Source: Paraburkholderia sp. (GTDB lineage Bacteria > Pseudomonadota > Gammaproteobacteria > Burkholderiales > Burkholderiaceae). Taken from it: a DNA stretch of 64,000 nt. Within the stretch, counting starts at the first letter, position 1; each line of letters opens with the position of its first letter. The notes beneath the pieces are model-generated. The model was given only the letters and a program-made list of their open reading frames with translations. It was not told the DNA's origin and did not search any database. The DNA is taken from contig NZ_JAMXLH010000004.1 in NCBI RefSeq assembly GCF_024281035.1, positions 45,922 through 109,921 of the forward strand, read 5' to 3'. This document shows positions 43,208-50,605 of this stretch, piece after piece. The translations under genes were made by a program, and so were the position numbers.

Positions 43208-43251
43208 CTGCGGTAAATCTGCGGTAGATCTGCAGTGAATCTGCGGCGAAT
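43208..43251 (+). repeat. four tandem 11-bp iterons
   Basis: CTGCGGTAAAT, CTGCGGTAGAT, CTGCAGTGAAT, CTGCGGCGAAT in direct, gap-free order: consensus CTGCRGYRRAT. An 11-bp period puts each on the same DNA face. They lie 40 bp from the candidate nic site, in the otherwise gene-free, AT-rich 43013-43480. They may be TraK or other relaxosome binding sites, or replication iterons. Confidence 0.75.
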
Positions 43252-43480
43252 ATTCAGCCTATTTTCTATCAATCTGCACCGCATTGGCTGTGCATTATTT
43301 ATTAAACATGTTCGCATTTTCCAATGAACATCAAAACTTTTGCAGCAAAAGAATCAAATATCACGGCAACGATTCGGATGACTAACTACTAAATCTATTG
43401 ACAAGCAAGCGTATCTAGAAACAAACTGTTTTCTCGCGCATATTTGAAACATTGGCCGTTAAAATTTTATGGAGAAAAGT

Positions 43481-43777
43481 GTGGCCAACAAAAAAGGATC
43501 GCTCACAAGACTCAGCGGGCCGGATGTGGCGATAGCAGAGGAAATACTAAAAGCCGCTATTGTCTTGACGACACCCGAACGAACTCAGGCTGCGCTATTG
43601 AAGTCGCAAATGGAGGCGATAAGCGCGCTTAGACAGAAAGGTTGCTCGTGGGAGCAAATCAACCAGGTGCTACGGATAGTTGGAGTTAACCTTGGAATAT
43701 CGACGGTTCGGTCTTACTACTGCCGAATGAACAAGAAGGCAAAGTGCAATGGCGAAAAAAAGAACCGTCAGCATTGA
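43481..43777 (+). CDS. TraK-like oriT-region protein 1
   Basis: 98 residues from GTG 43481, which has GGAG six bases upstream; ATG 43469 has none. The C-terminal half ISALRQKGCSWEQINQVLRIVGV then STVRSYYCRMNKK has the pattern K-G-x-S...I...L...G...(V/L)...Y seen in TraK-type proteins (RP4: a GY-A...I...H/L...FL segment), likely a helix-turn-helix. TraK binds RP4 oriT downstream of nic. It starts 313 bp from the candidate nic and is similar to the next gene, which it overlaps by 29 bp. Confidence 0.6.
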   Translation: MANKKGSLTRLSGPDVAIAEEILKAAIVLTTPERTQAALLKSQMEAISALRQKGCSWEQINQVLRIVGVNLGISTVRSYYCRMNKKAKCNGEKKNRQH

Positions 43778-44015
43778 CGCCATCGAGCAAGCAAAGAAGG
43801 GGCTGTCAGAACTGCCGCCTAAACCAGCGCAGGAAAAAGGTGTTGATGCTGCACTTGAGGATCTGAAACCTCAGATTCAGGCTTTGCTTAAGAAAGGCTA
43901 CTCACGTGTCGATGTGTGTGAGCATCTGTCGGAGCTTGGAATTCAGGCGAAGGAATATCAGTTGAAAGCGCTGCTTTCAAAAAAGCGGGCCAACACAAAA
44001 GAACGGCAAGCCTAA
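43749..44015 (+). CDS. TraK-like oriT-region protein 2
   Basis: 88 residues. Polar N terminus, then LKPQIQALLKKGYSRVDVCEHL, SELGI and YQLKALLSKKRA, the same pattern as the preceding protein, so the two look like diverged duplicates. Basic, likely DNA-binding through a helix-turn-helix. It overlaps the upstream gene by 29 bp. Assignment to the TraK group rests on pattern and position only. Confidence 0.6.
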   Translation: MAKKRTVSIDAIEQAKKGLSELPPKPAQEKGVDAALEDLKPQIQALLKKGYSRVDVCEHLSELGIQAKEYQLKALLSKKRANTKERQA

Positions 44016-44088
44016 AAAAGCGCAGCGCCGGGTCGCGGACACGAACCGGCGCTGCTAACCAAACCGATCTATCTACCAGGGGATCAGC

Positions 44089-44292
44089 ATGGCTAACCAC
44101 ATTGTACTTGCAGAACCTAGAGAAACAGCTTACCGACTGCCAGAATCGCACCGGCAGGCCATCCTGTCACAGGCGCAAACGAACCTCGCCGGAACGGCTG
44201 ACCTCACTCGATCTATGCGGGAAATCGAGAAGCAACGTCAACAATTCATTGAAATGTATGGCGACCCATTTGGGTCTGATTCTGACAATTGA
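44089..44292 (+). CDS. small hypothetical protein
   Basis: 67 residues with ribosome site AGGGG six bases before ATG. Charged, helical, ending in MREIEKQRQQFIEMYGDPFG. No family recognised. It stands in the transfer-related run between the TraK-like and relaxase-tail-like genes. Confidence 0.5.
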   Translation: MANHIVLAEPRETAYRLPESHRQAILSQAQTNLAGTADLTRSMREIEKQRQQFIEMYGDPFGSDSDN

Positions 44293-44333
44293 ACCGTCAT
44301 CTTTTGCAGCAAAAGAAAAGCCAAGGATCTCAC

Positions 44334-44936
44334 ATGGAAAACGTCGAGCAAATGAAAGCGCGTTTCGTGCAGCAAGAAGCGGACTCGGAGCCTGTGCACA
44401 TTGTGGCCATGAAGCAATACCTGGCCGGCGAACCGGCATCGTTGCTGGCCGGTGTATACATCCGCGACAAGGAAGGCGCCTACCGCCCAGCCACCGGAGG
44501 CTCGGTGCTCATTCAGGATCTGGGCGATGCCGTGGAAGTCGAGGCCGAGTCGGCTGATGCATACCAGGCAGTCCTCGAACTGCTCAAGGCCAAAGGCTGG
44601 GAGCCAACAGAACAGGATCTCGCTTGGCTGGCCAAAGCGGTGGCAGAGGCGCGCCTACGCGAGCAGGCGGAACACGCCGAAACCATGCAAGCCGTGCGTG
44701 AAAGCTGGGATGAAATCATGCCGGCGACGGACGGCCATCATGTCGGCCCCATCGTGGCAGTGGATGGTCAATTCATTTGTCAAAAAACCGGCCGTGACCC
44801 CAAGCAGATCATTTGGCACGACACGAAAAAGATGGACGGTCACGTCCCAGCCATCGGCCAGACGGCTGAAATCCGCTACCAAGACGGGCGCGGCCTCGCC
44901 ATCAACAAGGCCCTGGAACAGGGCGTCTCTCGCTGA
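44334..44936 (+). CDS. relaxase-tail-like protein (LPD7-like plus KfrB-like)
   Basis: 200 residues. GVYIRDKEGAYRPATGGSVLIQDLGDAVEVEAESADAYQAVLELLKAKGWEP (residues about 41-92; here described rather than aligned) matches the pattern of the polyvalent LPD7 domain, and GPIVAVDGQFICQKTGRD with GQTAEIRYQDGRGLAI matches a KfrB domain. Both occur as C-terminal parts of large TraI/MobP relaxases. Here they form a stand-alone protein without nuclease motifs. It could bind a helper relaxase or be the remnant of a lost relaxase gene. Start follows AAGGA. Confidence 0.55.
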   Translation: MENVEQMKARFVQQEADSEPVHIVAMKQYLAGEPASLLAGVYIRDKEGAYRPATGGSVLIQDLGDAVEVEAESADAYQAVLELLKAKGWEPTEQDLAWLAKAVAEARLREQAEHAETMQAVRESWDEIMPATDGHHVGPIVAVDGQFICQKTGRDPKQIIWHDTKKMDGHVPAIGQTAEIRYQDGRGLAINKALEQGVSR

Positions 44937-44955
44937 GCTGAAGAGGAACTAGGTA

Positions 44956-45189
44956 ATGGAAAACACAAACAAGAAACCTTTGAGCGACGCGCAAATGGCC
45001 AAAGTCATCGCGATTGCTTTGGTTGTTGGAGCCATCCTGGTCTACTTGGCCCTCAAGGGCAATCCTTGGCCCAGCATCGCTCTCTTGGTAGCGAGCTGGG
45101 CTTACCTGTGGATCCGTCACTCCGGGCGGCGTCGGGCCGGCGCGAGTGCCGCAGCCCGAAACTCGGCAGAGCGCAAACTCGACAAGTGA
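44956..45189 (+). CDS. small membrane protein in the trb region
   Basis: 77 residues. Two hydrophobic stretches (AKVIAIALVVGAILVYLAL and WPSIALLVASWAYLWI) and a basic Ala-rich tail. GAGGA lies upstream of ATG. It ends 8 bp before trbJ and is probably co-transcribed with the trb block. No family recognised; small membrane genes are common next to trbJ. Confidence 0.6.
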   Translation: MENTNKKPLSDAQMAKVIAIALVVGAILVYLALKGNPWPSIALLVASWAYLWIRHSGRRRAGASAAARNSAERKLDK

Positions 45190-45197
45190 GAGGCGAG

Positions 45198-45965
45198 ATG
45201 CAACGCAAGACGCCACGAATCACAGGCTGGATCGCTGCTGCTGCGATCTGTATCTGTGCCACGCCGGCCTTTGCCGGTTCCGTCGCCGGCACTGGCGGCT
45301 CGACCGAAGTCACGCAAATCGCCAACAACCTGCAGCTCATCCAAAGCTACGAGCAGCAGGTTTCTTCTTACGTGCGACAGGGGATACAGGTCGAAGCCGA
45401 GCTGAAGAACCTGATCGCCAATCCGACCTCGGTCCTTGGCCCCGACGTTGGCAACATGATCAACACCATCGGGCAGATCTGGAACGGCGGACAGTCCATT
45501 GGCAACAACCTCGCGCAGATCGATCAGAACTTTTCGCGCGTATTCAAGAGTCCCACGTCGGACAACCTCGCCAAGATGTTCACCTCCTGGCATCAAACCA
45601 ATACGGACACGCTCCAGTCTGCGCTTCGTTCCATCGGCGCGCAGCGTGACCAGTACGCATCGAGCCAAGCGGCACTGACGGACCTCTACAACCGGAGCCA
45701 GGCCACGAATGGCAACCTCGACGCCTTGCAGACGCTCTCCCAAATCAACGTTCGCCAGATTCAGGAATTGCAGTCTTTGAAAGAATTGATGGCCAGCCAA
45801 GCCGAGGCAGAGATGACATACATGGCGGCACGGTCAGCGAAAGATCAAGCTCAAGACACCGTCAACGCTGATCTTCAAAACCTCTTGTCCAGCCCGGTTC
45901 CCAAGTGGCAGGACGGCCCACCGCAGCAATTCAACAAGTTCAATCTCTACAAGAGCTACAACTGA
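45198..45965 (+). CDS. trbJ: TrbJ (VirB5-like) conjugative transfer protein
   Basis: 255 residues. Signal peptide (MQRKTPRITGWIAAAAICIC, cut after PAFA), then the TrbJ start TEVTQIANNLQLIQSYEQQVSSY and a mostly helical body with RQIQELQSLKELMASQAEAEMTY near the C terminus. TrbJ proteins are periplasmic, VirB5-like components at the pilus tip of IncP-type mating systems. Start follows GAGG. It heads a trbJ-lipoprotein-trbL run but the rest of the trb operon (trbB-I) is missing. It looks intact, which argues for selection. Confidence 0.85.
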   Translation: MQRKTPRITGWIAAAAICICATPAFAGSVAGTGGSTEVTQIANNLQLIQSYEQQVSSYVRQGIQVEAELKNLIANPTSVLGPDVGNMINTIGQIWNGGQSIGNNLAQIDQNFSRVFKSPTSDNLAKMFTSWHQTNTDTLQSALRSIGAQRDQYASSQAALTDLYNRSQATNGNLDALQTLSQINVRQIQELQSLKELMASQAEAEMTYMAARSAKDQAQDTVNADLQNLLSSPVPKWQDGPPQQFNKFNLYKSYN

Positions 45966-45982
45966 TCTAAGAGTGTAAAAAA

Positions 45983-46288
45983 ATGAAGAAAATCGCCGGA
46001 ATTTTTGCTGCACTCACCGCTGCCCTCATTCTTGCTGCATGCGGCAACGGCCAATCTGTTGGCAAATCTGTTGAGGGGACGTATATCAGCAATCTCAACG
46101 GGGACAAATTCACATTTGGCGGTGACGGTACGTTTGTGCATGCGAACGCCAGCCACACTTTCCCGAGCCAGAAGTACACCATCGAAGGCGACGACATCCT
46201 GATCGACGGATCGCACATCGGCAATCTCAAGATTCTGTCCAGCGGAAATATCTCGTCGGCCGCAGGGCTTCTGGAGAAACAGCGATGA
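45983..46288 (+). CDS. small lipoprotein in the trbK position
   Basis: 101 residues. Lipoprotein signal MKKIAGIFAALTAALILAAC with a lipobox Cys at residue 20, then beta-rich sequence (GTYISNLNGDKFTFGGDGTF, IEGDDILIDGSHIGNLKIL). In IncP operons trbK, coding for the entry-exclusion lipoprotein, sits exactly between trbJ and trbL. Size and fold differ from RP4 TrbK, so this is a positional analog. Overlaps trbL start by 4 bp (ATGA). Confidence 0.65.
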   Translation: MKKIAGIFAALTAALILAACGNGQSVGKSVEGTYISNLNGDKFTFGGDGTFVHANASHTFPSQKYTIEGDDILIDGSHIGNLKILSSGNISSAAGLLEKQR

Positions 46289-47754
46289 AACTCAATCGCT
46301 GGCTCTTTGCCAGCGCACTGCTCCTGGTTTCAGGCGCTGCCCTGGCTCAGGCTCAATCGACAACAGACGGCGTTACGGGCGTTGTCAAGCAAGCCATGGC
46401 GTCTTCGGCCCTCAACCTGATTGAGCCAAAAGTCATGGGGTGGCTTGGGGCGTTTTTGATACTCCAGTTTTTGTTTACCAACATCCGGGGCTTGATCCAG
46501 GGCAGAGATCTACAGGAGGTTTTGGCAAAACTTGTCGCCGCCGTTGGTTATGCGGGCCTATGCATCACGGCGGTAACGTATGGTCCTGAGTTCGTCGACG
46601 GCGTTGGCAGCGATTTATTGAATCGCTTTTTGTCTTCAGTTCCAACCGCGAATACCGTGCTCGCCTCAACTGCTGCACTGGCCACGAGCATACTTGCCGC
46701 CGCAGGCATGGTTAGCGCAGTCAACAATGCGCTTGCCAGCATACTAAACGGGGTATTCTGGATCGTGGCGGGTGGTGGTGTTTATCTGGCCTGCAAAGTC
46801 TTCATGTTCTACCTGGAACTAGGGATGATTGTTTTGCTCTCCCCGATCAGTTTCGCGTTGCTCGGGCTTGATAGCTTCAAGGAGCAAGGGCTTGCACCGT
46901 TCAAATCGCTCCTGGCGCTTGTGTATCGAGCAATACTGTTCGGCATCCTATTCGGCGGATTCAAGTATGTCTCAGATATCGCAACGGATGCGCTTAATGG
47001 CATTAATTGGTTAGAAGTTACAAGCATTGCTACTCACGTCAAGACAGTAGTATCTTGTCTGCTCTCATATCCAGTCATCCTGTTCTTGGCGTTCAAATCC
47101 GACTCGATTGCTGCGAGTATGGCTAGTGGATCTTCGTCGCTTGGCACTGGAGACGTTGGACAGGCAATCGCGGCCGGCGCGGCTGCGGGTGCTGCAGCCG
47201 GCGCGGCCGGATCGGCTACCACCAGTACCGTGGGTAAGGTTCCTCAGTCCATGGCTGCCTTCATGGCCAACATGGCGGGCGGCGGAGGTTCAATCTCTAA
47301 CGCCTCTCCGATGGGTAGTGGTGGTGACCCGCCTGTGTTTCAGGGGGCCGCTCCATCCTTGTCGGTCGGCGGCGCTGCATCGAATGGCCCAGTCTCGGGG
47401 GCGGCTCCGACAGGGATGCCCGCGCCCCGGTCGTCGGCATCCACGATGCCGATTGCGTCTGGCCGGTACGGGTCTAGCCTGGACGGTGAAGCCAACAGCA
47501 CGCCCTCTGACAGCAATGCTACGGCCAGCAGTGACGCGGCGGGCGATGCAACCGCTGCAACGATTGGCGGCGCTCAGGATGCCGGCAGCACTGGCGGTGC
47601 ATCGAAGAAGCTGGAAGATACATTAGACGCGCTGGCGAGCCACCTAGCACCGAAGAAGCCGACGCTGGGTGACCGCCTGGGTGAAGCCAATCGCCATCTC
47701 TCGCAAGAGCAGGGCGAGACGCGCATCGCCATGAGTGCGCATCCCAACGATTGA
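46285..47754 (+). CDS. trbL: TrbL (VirB6-like) conjugative transfer membrane protein
   Basis: 489 residues. Signal-like start (MKLNRWLFASALLLVSGAAL), then six or more membrane segments between residues 50 and 290 (FLILQFLFTNIRGLIQG, GVYLACKVFMFYLELGMIVLLSPISFALLGLDS, FGILFGGFKYVSD), and a 200-residue hydrophilic Ala/Gly/Ser tail. This is the TrbL layout; VirB6-type proteins form the inner-membrane channel base. Poly-Ala/Gly insert near 290-310. It is coupled to the lipoprotein gene. No other channel gene accompanies it. Confidence 0.85.
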   Translation: MKLNRWLFASALLLVSGAALAQAQSTTDGVTGVVKQAMASSALNLIEPKVMGWLGAFLILQFLFTNIRGLIQGRDLQEVLAKLVAAVGYAGLCITAVTYGPEFVDGVGSDLLNRFLSSVPTANTVLASTAALATSILAAAGMVSAVNNALASILNGVFWIVAGGGVYLACKVFMFYLELGMIVLLSPISFALLGLDSFKEQGLAPFKSLLALVYRAILFGILFGGFKYVSDIATDALNGINWLEVTSIATHVKTVVSCLLSYPVILFLAFKSDSIAASMASGSSSLGTGDVGQAIAAGAAAGAAAGAAGSATTSTVGKVPQSMAAFMANMAGGGGSISNASPMGSGGDPPVFQGAAPSLSVGGAASNGPVSGAAPTGMPAPRSSASTMPIASGRYGSSLDGEANSTPSDSNATASSDAAGDATAATIGGAQDAGSTGGASKKLEDTLDALASHLAPKKPTLGDRLGEANRHLSQEQGETRIAMSAHPND

Positions 47755-48184
47755 TATGCCGACCTAGCGGTCATAGTGGCCCGTGGTTCGCGAGAGAGTC
47801 CAGATACGCGGCGCGGATTGTATCGAATGTGCTCGCCTCTGAGCCCGTTCCGGCCTTCTCTCCATGTCCGACCCATTAGCCAGATGACACCAGCCCGCCT
47901 AGGCAGCTCCTGTCGCGTGCAAAAACGGCGATTCCTTCTGACAGACCGCCCCTCTGCAAACTGCTTTTCAAAACGCGTGAAGTTTCGGGGGCTTATCTGC
48001 GCCCACGCCAACGGCGGCTGGAATGACCCGCTTTTGAGGAAAAAGCGCTTGCGTCCCGTGGGCCGTGGTGTTGATGAAATAGGTGGGTGGACCACTGCCG
48101 CGCCATCTGGCGCGGCTTTGTTAGTCTGGATAGAGGGGAGGGGGAGCCGACTTGATCGGGGGAACCCCGGAGGGGTGCCCCGAC

Positions 48185-48331
48185 ATAGGCTGTCGATCTT
48201 TTTAAATATAAAGATCTCTCTTTTTAGCGGCTCGGACAGAGCCCTTCTTTTCGGCGAAACAGCTCTCGGTGAGCTGTTTTCGGCTTATACACAGCTCGTT
48301 GGGATATGGCTCAGTGAGAGCTGTGTATAAG
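48185..48331. other. oriV: candidate replication origin with inverted DnaA boxes
   Basis: CTTATACACAGCTC (48284-48297) and its exact reverse complement (48318-48331) each hold TTATACACA, a perfect fit to the DnaA consensus TTATNCACA. An AT-rich stretch with a GATCTTT / AAAGATC hairpin (about 48196-48218) lies beside it, and a second hairpin AAACAGCTC / GAGCTGTTT is at 48257-48280. The repeat ends one base before the stop of the Rep-like gene. The rest of 47755-48184 shows no gene. Confidence 0.6.
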
Positions 48332-48991
48332 TCACGGCGAATCGTCTCCACCGCGCTTCGCGCTGGCCTGATAGGCGGATTTGATCTTGTCGCGGATATC
48401 GGGAGGCAGATTCTCCAGATCGGCGATGAACTGCTGAATGTTGAAATTCGTGGCGTTGTCATGCAGATGGTTCACGTTCAGTTGCAAGCGCTCGATGTGT
48501 ACGACCTTCGCCCCAGCAAGGTCACCGGTTACAAGAACGTTGTGCAGGTCCGCTACCGCATGCTTTACAGTGCTGGGTAGGTAGTCCCAAGTTGCAACAG
48601 CCGCTGGCCGACCATCTTCACCAACAATTTCGACTTTTTCGCGCAAGCGATACTCATTGTGACGACCGACTTTGCTTTTCGTGATGTAGCCGTGCTCCCC
48701 TAGCGTTTTGAGTTCCCGCTTGACTTGTGCAAGCGATATCCCCGCTTTTGCGGCAATTGTCTCCAGCGCGGGAAAAGCTCGTCCCGTCGTGTAGTTGGTA
48801 TGCGCCTTGATAACAAGGTAGGTGGTCGCCGCGTGCGGCCCCATCTTGGCCACGTCACCGCTGTCGATCATTGCCTTAAAGACGTGAAACCATTGTGTTT
48901 GCGCCTCGAAGAGTTCTTGCTGTGGCGCTTGGCCATGGCGGCAGGACTCCGCGGGTCGCAGACGCCGCAGTACTGCGGTCGCTGAACTCAT
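48332..48991 (-). CDS. winged-helix Rep-like protein
   Basis: 219 residues. TTYLVIKAHTNYTTGRAFPALETIAAKAGISLAQVKRELKTLGEHGYI (about residues 57-104) is a winged helix-turn-helix of the kind at the N terminus of plasmid replication initiators and phage O proteins; the C-terminal part is helical and acidic. The inverted DnaA boxes just beyond its stop support a role in replication. Start ATG overlaps the stop of the upstream AlpA-like gene (ATGA). A transcriptional regulator is the alternative. Confidence 0.65.
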   Translation of the reverse strand: MSSATAVLRRLRPAESCRHGQAPQQELFEAQTQWFHVFKAMIDSGDVAKMGPHAATTYLVIKAHTNYTTGRAFPALETIAAKAGISLAQVKRELKTLGEHGYITKSKVGRHNEYRLREKVEIVGEDGRPAAVATWDYLPSTVKHAVADLHNVLVTGDLAGAKVVHIERLQLNVNHLHDNATNFNIQQFIADLENLPPDIRDKIKSAYQASAKRGGDDSP

Positions 48992-49341
48992 AGCGCGCCC
49001 CCCTCGAACTGCGAACCAGTATTGACCGGAAATTGTGCAATCTGGGCGCGCGTCCTCGCTAACTGCTCGACCTTTGTCGGGCGGCCTCGGCGGGGCTTGC
49101 GTTTGCTTGGGTGGCTGGGATCGGCACAGAACTGCCGGTCGAGGAATTCGGCAACGTCAACCAGGCGGAAAACTCGTTTGCGGCCGATCTTGAACGAAGG
49201 GACGCGATAGTGCCCCTGGCTGATCAGGTTGCGAATGGTTTGGGGTTGTTCGCTGGTGATCTCGCTGACCTGCTCAACTGTAAGCGTCGGCGGATAGGTC
49301 TTGCTAAGGAATTCGAGCGAGCTGACGTGAAAGACGGACAT
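48988..49341 (-). CDS. AlpA/excisionase-like helix-turn-helix protein with AT-hook
   Basis: 117 residues. TVEQVSEITSEQPQTIRNLISQGHY and SFKIGRKRVFRLVDVAEFLDR form a MerR-like HTH_17 domain typical of excisionases and AlpA regulators. It is followed by KRKPRRGRPTK, an AT-hook-like Arg-Gly-Arg-Pro motif. It is likely the recombination-directionality factor, or the regulator of the Rep-like gene to which it is coupled by a 4-bp overlap. Start follows GAGG at seven bases. Confidence 0.75.
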   Translation of the reverse strand: MSVFHVSSLEFLSKTYPPTLTVEQVSEITSEQPQTIRNLISQGHYRVPSFKIGRKRVFRLVDVAEFLDRQFCADPSHPSKRKPRRGRPTKVEQLARTRAQIAQFPVNTGSQFEGGAL

Positions 49342-49906
49342 TGCCGCACCTCATGCGTAATAGGCCCTCGCCCCGAAGGACGATGCCAATACGCGAGTTG
49401 CGGTGAGGCTCTTTAAGACGCCGCAGGGGACTTCACGCGACGCCCGCAAGCCAGGGCCTTTTTCCATAGCCTGACGCTGACTGCCATGTCACCGGCACCA
49501 TTTCTTCTAGAGTCACTCGCATGCCCCTAGTGCGTCAAACCTTACCGGGCGCTACCCCGGAGCTGTCTTGCACCACTCTTGCCGCTCCCTATCTCACCTT
49601 TGTGGGATGGCTCAACTGCCTGCATTACGTACCAGTAGCTCTTGAGCGGTTGCAGGCAGCTTCGCCTTCTATTCCGTCGGGAACGGTACCGTGCCCGTCG
49701 CCGGGCCGGGAAGGCTTTGGGACTTAACCACTCGCCCCAAACTTCCGCTCGTTTCAAGCTACATTCGAGGTTGAACGGCCTCGAAGCAATCGAACTTACG
49801 CTCAATGTCCCGAATCATAATTCGAGCTACCGAATCTTGGCAACCGGGTTCGATTTATTCGTGCGATGGAGGGGCGGTGTTACTCCCGCTGCAGACGGGC
49901 CAACCC
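49342..49906. other. gene-free right part of the element
   Basis: No gene supported between the AlpA-like start and the right arm site. Small frames on both strands lack domains and ribosome sites. It probably holds promoters for the minus-strand rep operon and integrase-related sites. Confidence 0.45.
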
Positions 49907-49928
49907 TTGTCCCAAATCCGTCCCACTG
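49907..49928 (+). promoter_or_regulatory. putative right arm-type integrase site
   Basis: Near copy of 32909-32929: GTCCCAAATCCGTCCCACTG, with two GTCCCA units 11 bp apart, 180 bp inside the right att copy. Confidence 0.55.
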
Positions 49929-50050
49929 GCGGGTGACTTTTTCCGGTATCTGGGAGGATAACTAGACGTCCCGCCAACTACCGAAATACCCAAGATGTCC
50001 CTCGGTTGCTTCGCGCTTAACGCAACGAAACTCCCGTGCAATCAAGGCCG

Positions 50051-50095
50051 TAAAAAGAAAAAAGCCTTGGAGAACTTTATGTTTCCAAGGCTTTT
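50051..50095 (-). terminator. element-borne terminator replacing that of tRNA-Ala
   Basis: AAAGCCTTGGA (50061-50071) / TCCAAGGCTTT (50084-50094), 11 bp perfect, with A-rich sequence on its left (T run on the minus strand), 13 bp beyond the tRNA 3' end. It takes the place of the original terminator now stranded at 32727. Confidence 0.85.
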
Positions 50096-50107
50096 CACAG
50101 TCAACTT

Positions 50108-50184
<77 letters not shown>

Positions 50185-50260
50185 AACGAAGCGACGAGTA
50201 TAACACAGTGAAAACCGGAAAACCGAAATCGCCACTCCGCGGGAATCGCCCACTCACAAA

Positions 50261-50605
50261 TCACTTAGAAGGCGCGCCAGCGAGCACCCAACCGACAACG
50301 GTATGAATATCGGCGGCGTTCATAGCCGGATGCGACGGCATCGGAATCGCCCCCCAAACACCCGCCCCGCCATCCCGCACCTTCTTCTCGAGCCTTACCT
50401 GCGCCCCAGCATCACCCTTGTACCGCGCCGCGATCTGCTGAAACGAAGGCCCGACGAGCTTACGATCCACCGCATGACAACCCATGCAAGCGTTCGTGCG
50501 GGCGACAGCCTGCCCATCTGCGGCGGCAAAAGCCGTCTGCGAAACCATCAGAACGCCCATCGCCGCCAAAACCAGGCAAAAAACCATGCGCAACGAACCC
50601 CGCAT
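50261..50605 (-). CDS. periplasmic class I cytochrome c
   Basis: 114 residues. Signal peptide (MRGSLRMVFCLVLAAMGVLM, cut near AFAA), heme site CMGCH at about residue 40, and a Met axial ligand likely in IPMPSHP near the C terminus. This fits a c551/c552-type electron carrier of about 9 kDa. Start ATG 50605 overlaps the stop of the BON lipoprotein gene by one base (TGATG) and has GGGAAGG upstream. It is the last gene of the SIS-BON-cytochrome operon. Confidence 0.88.
   Translation of the reverse strand: MRGSLRMVFCLVLAAMGVLMVSQTAFAAADGQAVARTNACMGCHAVDRKLVGPSFQQIAARYKGDAGAQVRLEKKVRDGGAGVWGAIPMPSHPAMNAADIHTVVGWVLAGAPSK

Noticed and set aside
49521..49965. Small open frames at the right end of the element
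   Set aside because: No conserved motif or ribosome site; translations look random.
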